Positions 44,525 through 55,200 of a DNA stretch of 64,000 nucleotides are shown piece after piece. The notes under the pieces were generated by a model, which saw only the letters and a list, made by a program, of their open reading frames with translations, did not search any database and was not told the origin of the DNA. The position numbers and the translations under genes are program-made. The stretch is taken from NCBI GenBank assembly GCA_964204605.1, contig OZ123195.1, positions 682,001 to 746,000 on the forward strand. The letters run 5' to 3'. This stretch comes from UBA961 sp014191195. GTDB lineage: Bacteria > Bacteroidota > Ignavibacteria > Kapaibacteriales > UBA961. Each line of letters opens with the position of its first letter. Position 1 is the first letter of the stretch.

Positions 44525-46406
44525 TTTTGTCTTCTTCAAAAAAAGTAAAGAGTTTAACCTTATCAGGGTTTACAATCACACCTTGCTCAATAGCATCTTC
44601 ATCATATCTTGATAACATTCTACAACCAATAGCAATTTCATTCCTTCTTTTAGCAGCTTCTACAATAGTATAAAAATTTATTGGTTTTCTTAACTCAACA
44701 TACTCAGAAGCAGGCTTTAAATATATTTCTGAACCTTCAGACTTAAATAAATCTTCAAAAACTAATGCAAGATCTTTTTCTTCAGAAACTTGAGATAGCA
44801 TTAAGCTATTTAATTTATCACTAACTACAAAATCATCAGCGCTTGTTACATTAACAAGTTCACGATTTCTAACATCGAGCATTTGACTGACGATAGAGAA
44901 TGGATGTCCTGCTTTTTCAGCAATGTCTCTTAAATGTAATAATGTAAATATTGTTCGGGCATCAGCTTCTTGAATACCAAGGATTTGAGAATAACTTAAA
45001 ATGATAATATGATCATATTGCTTACAATTTAAGCTATCTAAAACTCTTCTATTACTTGTATCGCCAAATGTATATTGTAACTCAATATTTTTTAATGATT
45101 TAGATAAATCAATCAGATCATGTTCAATATCATTATGTTCTGAAACTGCATTAACTTTTGATCCTGGAATTACATAATGATCTAGTTCTGAAATAATTGT
45201 TTTGGCTTGTCTATTCCAACCAAGTATAAGTGTGTTCTCAGGCTTTCTATTGATAATATCTGTTAGTATAACAGCAGTTCCATCTATATTTAAATCAGGA
45301 TTTGCTGTAGAATGAATTTTAGATCCATCTTCGGCAACTGCTATAATTTTATCTCCACGTTCGATCACTCTGCTACCAGGAGGATTTAATTGTATTGTTC
45401 CATTTGAATATCTAATACCAATTGGTGTTGCTTCATTGTAGGCAAATAATGCACGATGAAATTGTTTGCCTACTAAAGAATTTTCCTCTAAAAAGTTAAT
45501 CTTATTTCTTTTGAAATCTAGAAGTTCTAGAAATACAACTGATAATCCTGATTGTCTACAAGTTTGAGCTATGATTTTAGAAAGAACATCTTCCATCAAA
45601 ATAAATGATACTTCATTCTTACCCACTAGCCTAGCAACTTCTATATTTTTTGGATCTCTTATTTCTGCAACAATATGATATTTATCAGGTCTTCTTTGTG
45701 GATTATTGGTTATGGCCAAAATCATTTTTATCATAAGTGAATCAGGATCATCACTTGTATCTGGTGATAAAATAATGATAGATTTAGCAGTATGTGGATT
45801 GATGATTTCTAAATCAGTTAAATCTATTGGATTACCAGTTCTACATACAATCTTTGTATTTGAAAAGTCTTCAATCTTCATGAATATTTCATCTTCCATT
45901 TCAACTTTATCTTTTTCAGCTAAAATAGAAATACAAGCATTTTTCTTCCCTTTATTAGCAGTAATAAGTTCACTTATAATGTAAAAAATTTGAGGTGACC
46001 ATCCTAAAATGACAGTATGATTTTTTTCTATTACTAATGAACGACCCTTCCTTAAGTTTTCTAATTGCTTTGCAATACCACTATTTAATACACCAATAAG
46101 TATTGATATCAATACCATCCCACCAAGTGTCGCTATAAACATCAATGTCATAAACATCCAATTGCCTTTATTAGCGCTTATAACACCTCCATCAAGAGAA
46201 TGTAAGACTGTAGACCACACTAAATCCCAAAAACTAATTGTTGTTGTCTCGCTATTATTAATACCTAATAATGCACCAATAATTGCAATGATAAAAACAA
46301 AGATTACTGATATAAAAAATAAGCCGGAAATAAGAGATATGACTCCCTTAGACATCAATGTGTCAAATTTATATTGTAAGTATTTTTTTGTAGATCTGAA
46401 AGGCAT
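44496..46406 (-). CDS. CASTOR/POLLUX-type ion channel with two NAD-binding domains
   Basis: 636 residues. Two N-terminal membrane helices (about 22-50 and 85-112) flank a pore-like segment (SFWDLVWSTVLHSLDGG), then two TrkA-N/RCK-like Rossmann domains, the first starting at HTVILGWSPQIFYI and the second at NTLILGWNRQAKTI. This is the plan of CASTOR/POLLUX channels and their bacterial homologues, which are thought to pass cations under nucleotide or calcium control. GMVLISILIGVLN ends the second helix. The gene's 3' end overlaps pyrB by 29 bases on the other strand. Substrate ion unknown. Confidence 0.85.
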   Translation of the reverse strand: MPFRSTKKYLQYKFDTLMSKGVISLISGLFFISVIFVFIIAIIGALLGINNSETTTISFWDLVWSTVLHSLDGGVISANKGNWMFMTLMFIATLGGMVLISILIGVLNSGIAKQLENLRKGRSLVIEKNHTVILGWSPQIFYIISELITANKGKKNACISILAEKDKVEMEDEIFMKIEDFSNTKIVCRTGNPIDLTDLEIINPHTAKSIIILSPDTSDDPDSLMIKMILAITNNPQRRPDKYHIVAEIRDPKNIEVARLVGKNEVSFILMEDVLSKIIAQTCRQSGLSVVFLELLDFKRNKINFLEENSLVGKQFHRALFAYNEATPIGIRYSNGTIQLNPPGSRVIERGDKIIAVAEDGSKIHSTANPDLNIDGTAVILTDIINRKPENTLILGWNRQAKTIISELDHYVIPGSKVNAVSEHNDIEHDLIDLSKSLKNIELQYTFGDTSNRRVLDSLNCKQYDHIIILSYSQILGIQEADARTIFTLLHLRDIAEKAGHPFSIVSQMLDVRNRELVNVTSADDFVVSDKLNSLMLSQVSEEKDLALVFEDLFKSEGSEIYLKPASEYVELRKPINFYTIVEAAKRRNEIAIGCRMLSRYDEDAIEQGVIVNPDKVKLFTFFEEDKIIVLAENDW

Positions 46407-46479
46407 ATCATTTTAAGAGAAAGTAAATAAAAATTACTGCTAAGTTACAAAAATAGAACTTTTATATAAGTTCATACAT

Positions 46480-46509
46480 AAAAAAACCATTATTGTTCAT
46501 AATAATGGT
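46480..46509 (-). terminator. Intrinsic terminator of the sigma/anti-sigma operon
   Basis: ACCATTATT (46486-46494) pairs with AATAATGGT (46501-46509) over a 6-base loop. On the minus strand it runs into seven T (46480-46486). It begins 21 bases past the stop of the anti-sigma-like gene. Confidence 0.85.
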
Positions 46510-46530
46510 CTACATATTTTATGCAAAATA

Positions 46531-47133
46531 TTAATTAGGAATATCTATTTTTTTTCTAAATCTGGAATGAGAATTTTCTAGTATTACTGTTTTAAAAGTT
46601 GGTGGGTCTATTGTTTTAACAATAGATCCTTTTGAAATCGTTTTGTAAGATTTACATATTTTACCTTTAGCTGTTTCAGTAGGAGTATAATATGATTCGA
46701 TATACTTAGGAGCTTGTAAAGTATGTATCAATGGATTTTGATTAGTCGTAGAAAGGTATTGATTATTTTGAGTACTGTTATCTTTTGATGTATTATGAAT
46801 AATCAAATATGAAAATAAACCAACAATTGAACAAATAAGAACCGTGTTTACTATTGTACTACCTTTTATAGATGAAATTAAAGCATAAGAGCCTCCAGAA
46901 ATGGTAGGTGCAACTAGTAAAGACTCTGTAAAGATACTTGAAGAATAAGCTAGATTATGCGTTAATAGTGTTTTCATTTGATGTTCAATTGTAGAAGTTA
47001 ACAATGAATCTGCATCAAATAATTCTTTCAAATGAGAATCAGTCTCTACTCTAGAAAGAAATTGCGAACATTCTTCTGGTGACATTAAACCAGATGTAAA
47101 CCTATCAATTTCAATATGTGGTGATATATCCAT
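46531..47133 (-). CDS. Probable anti-sigma factor, single-pass membrane protein
   Basis: 200 residues. A soluble N-terminal part (about 1-75; DISPHIEIDRFTSGLMSPEE) precedes one membrane helix (about 93-115), then a periplasmic-type tail with many Asn/Thr/Ser. This is the plan of anti-sigma factors that hold an ECF sigma factor at the membrane. The zinc-binding HxxxCxxC of the ZAS group is absent; only one Cys is present in the N-terminal region. It lies 23 bases after the ECF sigma gene, which is the main support for the call. The signal it senses is unknown. Confidence 0.65.
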   Translation of the reverse strand: MDISPHIEIDRFTSGLMSPEECSQFLSRVETDSHLKELFDADSLLTSTIEHQMKTLLTHNLAYSSSIFTESLLVAPTISGGSYALISSIKGSTIVNTVLICSIVGLFSYLIIHNTSKDNSTQNNQYLSTTNQNPLIHTLQAPKYIESYYTPTETAKGKICKSYKTISKGSIVKTIDPPTFKTVILENSHSRFRKKIDIPN

Positions 47134-47156
47134 TAGCTAGTCCAAAATGTAGAAAT

Positions 47157-47765
47157 TTATATAATTTTATCATTTCTTTGATATCTAGAAATAATTTCTC
47201 TAAGCTGCGCTCTGGCTCTAGAAGCTCTTGTCCAAACAGCATTTGGAGATATCTTAAGCATTTCTGCAATCTCATCAAATCTGTATCCACAATACATATG
47301 CAAAACAAGTAATTCCCGATCTTCAAATTTTAATGCATTCAAGGAAGTATTAACAAGTTCTTCTACCGAGGTACTACCTGCTTGATGTACAGAGGGTAAT
47401 CGAAAGTCATCTAAGGAATCAAGTGAAATAACGTGCTTTTGTAGTTTGATATGATTTAAACATAGGTTTCTAGCTATAGTAAAGATAAATCCAATCGGGT
47501 TTAAAATATTAGTACCTTCTTGAAACCGTAATTTTATAATTCTTTCCCAAACTTCTTGAGTAATATCTTCAGCTATGTAAGTATTACTAACAATCTTTGC
47601 ACAATAAAGATAAATTCTTTTATTAAATGTGTTGAATAATAGTAAAGCTGCATTATCATCTCCTTTTAAGAAAAGATCGAATAGTTCAACTATCTCAATT
47701 GAAATGTGTTGTTCTGTTCTTTTAGGGGATTCATTTTTAGCTTGATTCTTATTGCCAACAGGCAT
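47157..47765 (-). CDS. ECF-type RNA polymerase sigma factor
   Basis: 202 residues from the ATG at 47765, chosen for AAGAG 8 bases upstream; a TTG at 47783 is a possible longer start. Region 2 (about 40-110) has FNKRIYLYCAKIVSNTYIAED and TQEVWERI; region 4 (about 135-195) has LLVLHMYCGYRFDEIAEML and SPNAVWTRASRARAQLRE, a standard helix-turn-helix. The absence of regions 1 and 3 marks the ECF group. The cognate promoter cannot be read here. The membrane-anchored gene downstream is its likely inhibitor. Confidence 0.9.
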   Translation of the reverse strand: MPVGNKNQAKNESPKRTEQHISIEIVELFDLFLKGDDNAALLLFNTFNKRIYLYCAKIVSNTYIAEDITQEVWERIIKLRFQEGTNILNPIGFIFTIARNLCLNHIKLQKHVISLDSLDDFRLPSVHQAGSTSVEELVNTSLNALKFEDRELLVLHMYCGYRFDEIAEMLKISPNAVWTRASRARAQLREIISRYQRNDKII

Positions 47766-47827
47766 AATGATACTCTTGTGCAATAGTGTTAAGACAAATA
47801 ACAGTATGTAAAACTTACAGACATATA

Positions 47828-49309
47828 TTAATAATTATCAATTTGAGCTTTTTGAAGACTTCCAGAATAATCTACATATACTGTTTTCCACTCTGTGAAA
47901 ATATCAAATGCTGTCCAACCACCTTCACGATGTCCATTCCCAGTTCCTTTAATGCCTCCAAATGGCATATGAGCTTCGGCACCAATTGTGGGAGCATTTA
48001 TATAAGTAATCCCAGCCTGTATATCTCTAATCGCTTGGAAAGCAGCATCTACACTTCCAGTAAATAACGATGAAGATAAACCATAATTACAATCATTAGC
48101 CAAGTCAATTGCATGTTGTAATGAATCAGCTTTTGTGACAGATAAGACAGGTCCAAATATTTCTTCTTTAAATATTCTCATATTTGGTAATACATCAATA
48201 AAAATAGTTGGTTTGAAAAAATATCCTTTTGCACATTCATTCTTGTCTTCTATATCGCCACCAAGGACACAAATAGCTCCTTCTGCCCTTCCAATACGAA
48301 CATACTCTTGAATCTTTTCTAATTGCTTATGATTGATTACAGGTCCCATTTGTGTATTCTCGTGTAATCCATTTCCAATTCTGATTGATGTAGCTTTTGT
48401 AATTAATTTATTAATAAAATCATCATAGATATCCTTATGTAAAATCAATCTTGAAGTTGCTGTACAACGTTGCCCTGCGGTTCCAAATGCTCCCCACAAA
48501 ACTCCTTCTAAAGCTAATTCCATATTTGCATCATTCATTACAATTTGAGCATTTTTCCCACCCATTTCTAATGAACATTTTTTATTTAAGGCGCCGCATT
48601 TAGAGGCAATAGCAGTACCTGTAGCTGTTGAACCAGTAAATCCAATAACACTTATGTCTGGATGATCTACCAACAAAGACCCTGTCAAACCTTTTCCATA
48701 TACTACATTAAAAACACCAGTAGGTAATCCAGCTTCTTCAAGTATTTCGGCAAAAATATGTGCAGAATGTGGCGAATCTTCAGAAGGTTTAAAAACAACA
48801 GTATTGCCACAAGCTAAAGCAGGAAGTATTTTCCATGATGGTACTGCAATTGGAAAATTCCAAGCAGTTATAATTCCACAAACGCCAATTGGCATTCTAA
48901 AAGACATATTCATCTTATTTGGCATCTCACTTGGAGTTGTATAACCAAATAATCTTCTTGTTTCAGTTGCAGCATAATATGCTGTATCTATTGCTTCTTG
49001 GATATCTCCTAGAGTTTCAAAGATAGGTTTCCCCATTTCTCTTGTCATTATTGAAGCAAGTTCATCTTTTCTTCTTGTAAAAATATCTCCAGCTTTTCGT
49101 AGAATATCACCTCGTTTTGGTGCAGGTAATTTACTCCAAGAGTTAAAAGCTAATGTAGCAGCATGTACAGCATCATTAATATCTATAGCATTTGAATCTG
49201 GAAATATACCGATACAATCATCTCTATCTGCAGGATTGGTATTGGCGAAAGTTTCGGAAGAATTAGAAGAAGTAAAGACTCCACTAATATAATTATGAAA
49301 ATGTCTCAT
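47828..49309 (-). CDS. Aldehyde dehydrogenase, ALDH7-like
   Basis: 493 residues from the ATG at 49309; the longer frame (start 49378) adds 23 residues of hydrophobic, non-conserved text and was rejected. NAD(P)-dependent oxidation of an aldehyde. Catalytic E248 (LEMGGKN) and C282 (GQRCTATSRL); NAD-binding FTGSTATG. The sequence around the active Cys resembles the aminoadipate semialdehyde dehydrogenase (ALDH7) group, which works in lysine degradation, but succinate-semialdehyde-type substrates remain possible. It is upstream of the sigma gene by 62 bases on the same strand. Confidence 0.92.
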   Translation of the reverse strand: MRHFHNYISGVFTSSNSSETFANTNPADRDDCIGIFPDSNAIDINDAVHAATLAFNSWSKLPAPKRGDILRKAGDIFTRRKDELASIMTREMGKPIFETLGDIQEAIDTAYYAATETRRLFGYTTPSEMPNKMNMSFRMPIGVCGIITAWNFPIAVPSWKILPALACGNTVVFKPSEDSPHSAHIFAEILEEAGLPTGVFNVVYGKGLTGSLLVDHPDISVIGFTGSTATGTAIASKCGALNKKCSLEMGGKNAQIVMNDANMELALEGVLWGAFGTAGQRCTATSRLILHKDIYDDFINKLITKATSIRIGNGLHENTQMGPVINHKQLEKIQEYVRIGRAEGAICVLGGDIEDKNECAKGYFFKPTIFIDVLPNMRIFKEEIFGPVLSVTKADSLQHAIDLANDCNYGLSSSLFTGSVDAAFQAIRDIQAGITYINAPTIGAEAHMPFGGIKGTGNGHREGGWTAFDIFTEWKTVYVDYSGSLQKAQIDNY

Positions 49310-49401
49310 TGATATATATCCTATAAATAAGTATAGTATTTGATTGACAAAGATAATGTAATAGTGTATTCTATTCAATCTAAAGGATAAAAACTGAAGA
49401 T

Positions 49402-49436
49402 TTTGAGTATCGTGGATTATATTCTTAGTAAATTTG
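49402..49436 (+). promoter_or_regulatory. Possible promoter of the LOG-family gene
   Basis: TTTG (49402-49405) and TAAATTTG (49429-49436) fit the two boxes of Bacteroidota promoters with a 23-base spacer, the upper end of the usual range. Transcription would start near 49443, too close to the ATG at 49447, which favours the ATG at 49468 as start of the gene. Confidence 0.35.
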
Positions 49437-49446
49437 CTTTAAATTC

Positions 49447-50211
49447 ATGTATCGAGTTTTGAAACCTATGAAAAATAAATTACAAGTACCTTCCTCTAAA
49501 GAAGAACTATTTTTTTTAGAAGGCCCAAAATCTAGACTTAAAGAACTTCTATTTACATTCTCTATTTGCAAAGAATTTATTCTAGGATTTAGGATTCTTC
49601 ACTTTGTAGGGCCTTGTATTACAGTGTTTGGATCTGCTAGATTTAGAGAAGATCATCCTTATTATGAAATAGGTGTTGAAGTAGGAAAAAAGTTAGCAGA
49701 ATTAGGGTTTACTGTCATGACTGGCGGAGGACCCGGAATAATGGAAGCTGCAAATAAAGGTGCTTTTCAACATGGTGGATTATCTGTAGGTGCTAAAATA
49801 TTACTTCCTTTCGAACAATATCCTAATGTATTTATGCATTCATTTGCCACGTTTAAGTATTTCTTTGTTCGAAAGTTTTTGTTGTTTAAATATTCTTATG
49901 GTTTTATTGTATTGCCTGGAGGTGTTGGAACCATGGATGAACTATTTGAAGCTTTAACTTTAATTCAAACAAAAAAAATAAAAGATTTTCCTATTGTAGT
50001 TTTAGGTACACAATATTATGCAAGTCTTGATATTATGCTTAATACCATGGCAGATGAAGGCGCTATAGATAAAGAAGATTTATCACTTATAAAATTTACT
50101 GATTCTATCCAAGAAGCTATTGAACATATACAAAAACATTCAGTTGAAAAATATGGTCTAAAATCTCCAATTCCTTCTGGTATTTTGGGTGAAAATAATC
50201 CAAGAAATTAA
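49447..50211 (+). CDS. LOG-family (TIGR00730) Rossmann-fold protein
   Basis: 254 residues from 49447, or 247 from the ATG at 49468, which fits the promoter candidate better. The two LOG motifs are present: GGGPGIMEA (93-101) and PGGVGTMDE (157-165). Plant and some bacterial LOG enzymes release cytokinin bases from nucleoside monophosphates by phosphoribohydrolysis; in most bacteria the natural substrate is not certain and may be AMP-like nucleotides. It is 30 bases before the permease gene, so co-transcription is likely. Confidence 0.9.
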   Translation: MYRVLKPMKNKLQVPSSKEELFFLEGPKSRLKELLFTFSICKEFILGFRILHFVGPCITVFGSARFREDHPYYEIGVEVGKKLAELGFTVMTGGGPGIMEAANKGAFQHGGLSVGAKILLPFEQYPNVFMHSFATFKYFFVRKFLLFKYSYGFIVLPGGVGTMDELFEALTLIQTKKIKDFPIVVLGTQYYASLDIMLNTMADEGAIDKEDLSLIKFTDSIQEAIEHIQKHSVEKYGLKSPIPSGILGENNPRN

Positions 50212-50241
50212 TAATGAATCTTGTACTAATCAAATGTTAAT

Positions 50242-52218
50242 ATGTCTAAACTAGTTACTACTTTAAAGAAAGTTTTTATAGGCGAAGGTAAAAATCTAAA
50301 AGATACTTCAATGTTTCATAAATTAACTCTAGTTGCATTTTTTGCTTGGGTTGGTTTAGGAGCAGACGGATTATCATCGTCTTGCTATGGCCCAGAAGAA
50401 GCTTTTAGGGCATTAGGGGAATATCCATATTTATCGATATTTATTGCTATAGCAACAGCTATTACTATTATGGTTATTAGTGCAAGCTACTCTCAGATTA
50501 TAGAATTATTTCCATCAGGCGGCGGTGGATATTTAGTGGCTAGTAAATTATTATCTCCTGAAATTGGCATGGTAGCAGGATGTGCATTATTAATAGATTA
50601 TGTATTAACTATTACTATATCTATTGCTAGCGGTGTAGATGCTTTATTCAGTTATTTACCTTTAGAGTATCATGGATATAAATTAATTGCTGGTATAATG
50701 GGGACAGCTTTATTGATTATTCTCAATCTACGTGGAATTAAGGAATCAGTAACATTTTTATTACCAATATTTATAATATTTGTCATTACACATGTTGCCG
50801 CAATATTTTATGTTTTTGGTACACATCTTTTCGAATTACCAGATGTAGCTCAAAAAACAGCAGATCAATTAGGTTCTGCAACATCACAATTAGGTTGGTG
50901 GGGAACAATTGTCCTTTTATTAAGAGCATATAGCATGGGTGCAGGTACATATACAGGTATAGAAGCTGTAAGTAATGCAATGCCTATTCTACGTGAACCA
51001 AGAGTTGAGACAGCAAAAACTACAATGAAATATATGGCTGTATCTTTAGCTTTTGTAGCTGTAGGATTAATGATAGCATATGCTTTATTCAATGTTCAAC
51101 ATGTTGAAGGTAAAACATTAAATGCTGTGCTATTTGATAAATTAACAATGAATTTGGGGAGCGAATTATCCAGTACAGTATTATTTATAGTATTATTTAG
51201 TGAAGCTGTCCTATTATTTGTAGCCGCTCAGGCTGGTTTTTTAGGTGGACCACAAATACTTTCTAATATGGCTCTAGACAGATGGTTTCCAACACGTTTT
51301 GCAATGCTTAGCGATCGATTAGTTTCGCAAAATGGAGTATTATTAGTGGGAATTACCGCTGGAATAATCATGTTGTTATCCGGTGGATCTGTTCATTTAT
51401 TAGTTGTATTATATTCAATCAATGTGTTTATAACATTTACATTGTCACAATTAGGAATGGTTAGACATTGGTTACAAGTTAAAACCACATTTAAATACTG
51501 GAAACGTAAAATTGCAATTAATGGATTAGGATTAGTGTTATCAGCATTTATCCTTGTTGCTGTTGTCATTATCAAATTTACTGAAGGTGGTTGGATAACT
51601 CTTATTATGACTGGAAGTTTGGTTCTCTTAGTATTATCTTTCAGAAGACATTATAATGAAACATCGAAACTTTTACGACGCTTAGATGATTTAGTACTTA
51701 CAGCAATTGACGACAAATCAATCGCCGATCCTGATTCTAATAATATTCCAATTGTAAGTAGTAAAGGAAAAACTGCTGTTTTTCTTGTTAATGGATTTTC
51801 AGGTTTAGGTTTGCATACTCTATTTACAGTAATGAGAACATTTGAAGGTGTATTTAAAAACTTTGTTTTTGTTCAAGTTGGTGTAGTTGATGCAGGTAAT
51901 TTTAAAGGTAGTGAAGAAGTTGAAAACCTAAAAATGTATATCGACTCAGAAGCAAAAAAATATGTTAATTTTATGATGAATAATGGTTTTTATGCAGAAG
52001 CATTTACTGAAGTCGGTACTGATGTTGTTTCTACAGTTGCTGATTTATCTAAAATAATTTCTGAGAAATATCCTCAGTCTATAGTTTTTGGTGGACAAGT
52101 TGTCTTCCCAGAGGAGTCAATTTTCTCTAAATGGTTACATAATTACACTGTATTTGCCGTGCAAAGGCGCTTATATTTAGAAAGTATACCGGTAGTTATT
52201 CTACCAGTTAGAATTTAA
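50242..52218 (+). CDS. KimA-like APC-superfamily permease
   Basis: 658 residues. About 12 membrane helices (about 28-480) and a cytoplasmic C-terminal domain (about 490-658). The family text resembles KimA/YdaO potassium importers: ADGLSSSCYGPEEA, the PSGGGGYLVASKLL loop, LLIDYVLTITISIASGVDA, LNLRGIKESV and GTYTGIEAVSNAMP. KimA members take up potassium with protons and are controlled by c-di-AMP in Firmicutes; whether this one moves potassium or amino acids is not decided by the sequence. It follows the LOG gene and precedes the large secreted triplet by 27 bases. Confidence 0.82.
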   Translation: MSKLVTTLKKVFIGEGKNLKDTSMFHKLTLVAFFAWVGLGADGLSSSCYGPEEAFRALGEYPYLSIFIAIATAITIMVISASYSQIIELFPSGGGGYLVASKLLSPEIGMVAGCALLIDYVLTITISIASGVDALFSYLPLEYHGYKLIAGIMGTALLIILNLRGIKESVTFLLPIFIIFVITHVAAIFYVFGTHLFELPDVAQKTADQLGSATSQLGWWGTIVLLLRAYSMGAGTYTGIEAVSNAMPILREPRVETAKTTMKYMAVSLAFVAVGLMIAYALFNVQHVEGKTLNAVLFDKLTMNLGSELSSTVLFIVLFSEAVLLFVAAQAGFLGGPQILSNMALDRWFPTRFAMLSDRLVSQNGVLLVGITAGIIMLLSGGSVHLLVVLYSINVFITFTLSQLGMVRHWLQVKTTFKYWKRKIAINGLGLVLSAFILVAVVIIKFTEGGWITLIMTGSLVLLVLSFRRHYNETSKLLRRLDDLVLTAIDDKSIADPDSNNIPIVSSKGKTAVFLVNGFSGLGLHTLFTVMRTFEGVFKNFVFVQVGVVDAGNFKGSEEVENLKMYIDSEAKKYVNFMMNNGFYAEAFTEVGTDVVSTVADLSKIISEKYPQSIVFGGQVVFPEESIFSKWLHNYTVFAVQRRLYLESIPVVILPVRI

Positions 52219-52245
52219 TATTTTTTCAAGATTATTTCTTTTTAT

Positions 52246-55200
52246 ATGAACATATATATTCTTTGCTCAGTCTTGTGTGTACTTAATATGTATCCAATAT
52301 TAAGTCAAGAATCTGCTCAACCAGAATCTAATTTCTATTCTATTCAATCGAATTTTATTAAAAAATTCACTAAACAAAAATATAAATATTATGAACAAGC
52401 TTTTAAAAGCAGAAAGCTTAGTGAAGATGAAAAAGAAAGTCCTGATGCCGAGCTTTTTCTTCAGTTTAAACGTTGGGAATATTTTTGGAAAGATAGAGTT
52501 GATCCATTAAAAGGTACATTCCCAAATCCATTGCATCTGGTTGAACAGAATGATATAAAGAATAAAAGTGAACAGGTAATCAATTATAAATATCCCGAAA
52601 CTGTTTTAGCAAATACTTGGAAATATGTTGGATCTCCTGTAGTTCCAAAAGGTGGAGGAGCAGGTAGAACTAATTGTATTACTCCGATGGGTTCTAATAA
52701 TTCTCAATTATGGACAGGTGCTGCTTGTGGTGGTATTTGGAAGACTATTAATGGTGGAGCACTTTGGCAAACTACTTCTGATAAGTTACCTTCTCTTGGT
52801 ATATCTGATATTGCATATGATTATAAATCAAATACAATTTATGCTGCTACGGGCGATGCTGATGGTCAAAATACTTTTTCTGCTGGTATATTTAAGTCAA
52901 CAGATGCTGGAGCAACATGGAATATCACTGGCTTAACATTTAAAACAAGTTCTACAAGACTAATTAGCAAGATTTTAATTCACCCTTCCAGCAGCGATAT
53001 CTTATATGCAGCATCTAATAATGGTATATATAAATCAATTGATGCTGGTAAAACATGGACAATTAAGCAGGCAGGTAATTTTAGAGATATAGAATTTAAA
53101 CCTGCTACTCCTTTAACTATGTATGGTGTTACCCAAAATTCCTTTTATATATCTACTGATGGTGGAGAAAAGTGGACAATAAATTCAAATACAACATTTC
53201 CAAGTACTACATCCAGAATTTCTATAGCAGTTACTAATTCTTCTGTAAATAATGTTTATGCCTTGATTAGCAGTGGTAATTCTTTTGGTGGTTTTTATCA
53301 ATCAACAAATTCTGGACAAACATGGGTTGCAAATACTTCTTCTTTGAAACCCAATATTTTAGGGTATAATTATGATGGACAAGATAATGGCGGCCAGGGT
53401 ACATATGATTTAGCTTTAGCGGTTTCGCCAACTAATCCAAATATTGTATTTGTGGGTGGAATTAATATATGGAAATCAACAGATGCTGGGAAAACATGGA
53501 GAATTTCTGCCCATTGGTATGGCGATAAAAATTCACCATATGTACATGCAGATATTCATGATTTAGATTTTGAACCAGCATTAGGTGCAACATTATATGC
53601 AGCAACAGATGGTGGAATATTCAAAACAACAAATAATGGTACTTCTTGGACAGATCTTTCATCAAATCTTAATATTATGCAATTCTATCATGTTGCTAAT
53701 TCTCAAACAGATCCAACCATGATCATCGGGGGCGCTCAAGATAATGGAACGAATTTAGGTTTGAATAAGGATTGGCAACAAGTATTGGGTGGTGATGGAA
53801 TGAATTGTTTAATCAATCCAGATGATCCTAATTATGTATATGGTTCTATCTATTATGGAAGCATTCATGTATCCACAAATGGTGGTACATCATTTAATGA
53901 TGCAATTAACAAAAATGTTACCGGTGAAAATGGTAATTGGGTAACCCCATTTATTTTCAATCCTTTAAATCCATCTATTATGTATGCAGGTTTTGCAAAT
54001 CTCTGGGTTTCATATAATTATGGAAAACCAAATACGTGGAAACAGGTATCAGATTTCGCTAATAATTCAGGATCATTAAATTTTATATCAATTTCTCCAG
54101 TTGATACATCTATCATAGTAATTGGGAATTCATCAACATGTAGATTATCTAAAGATGCCGGTAAATCATGGGTAACACTAAGTTTTCCTAATGGTATTAC
54201 TTCGGGTTCTATTAGAGATTTTGTATTTCATCCTACAAATCCAAACTATGCGATTATCACTTTAAGTGGAATTACACCAAATAGACAAGTATTCTTAACT
54301 AAGGACTTAGGTATAAACTGGGAAAATTATTCAACTGGGCTACCTGAAGTATCTACTAAAACAGCAGTTTTTCAAAAAAACACTTCAAATAGAATATATG
54401 TTGGAACTGATATCGGAGTCTATTATCGAGATAGCACATTAACTTCATGGATGTCTTTTAATACAGGATTACCTTCAGTTATCATTAATAATCTTGAAAT
54501 TGTTAATATAACCGGCGTACTAAGGGCAGGAACTTATGGAAGAGCTGTTTGGGAAGCACCATTAGTAGATTGTCAAAGTTATAAAGTTCCACTTACCACA
54601 AAGGGATCATTAAACTTTTGTTCTGGTGACTCGGTATTATTGACAGCTCCAGATGGTTATTCAGAATATCTTTGGAGCAATGGATCTACTACTAAAACTC
54701 TTTTAGTAAAGCAATCTGGATCGCATACTGTTTATGTTAAAAATGCTAAAGGATGTCCAGGTTCTTCTGAAACAATTTTAGTAAATGTCAATAATAGAAA
54801 AGTTCCGGAATTAACATCTAGCACTTCGAAATTTGTATTGTGTACCGTTAGTGATTCTCTTGAGTTAGATGCTGGGGTATATACTGCAGGAAAAAATTAC
54901 GATAAGTATGTGTGGTCTACAGGTGATACTACAAGAAAGGTAAAAGTTAACAAGGCTGGAATATATAGCGTTAATATAGAGCATAATTCTTGTGTGGATT
55001 CTTCTAAAAAAATAGAAGTTATTCAAGGACAGCTGCCGTTAAAACCTTTAATTCAAAGAGTGAATGATACATTACTTATAACAAACACGTATAAAAAGTT
55101 TACATGGAAAAGGATTGGCGCTATATTAAATAATGCAAATACCCATAAAATTACTATTCCAGCTAATGCTATGGGAAATAGATATATAGTTACAGTAGAG

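Noticed and set aside
49310..49378. 5' extension of the aldehyde dehydrogenase
   Set aside because: Adds 23 hydrophobic residues not expected in this cytoplasmic family; the ATG at 49309 starts the conserved part.
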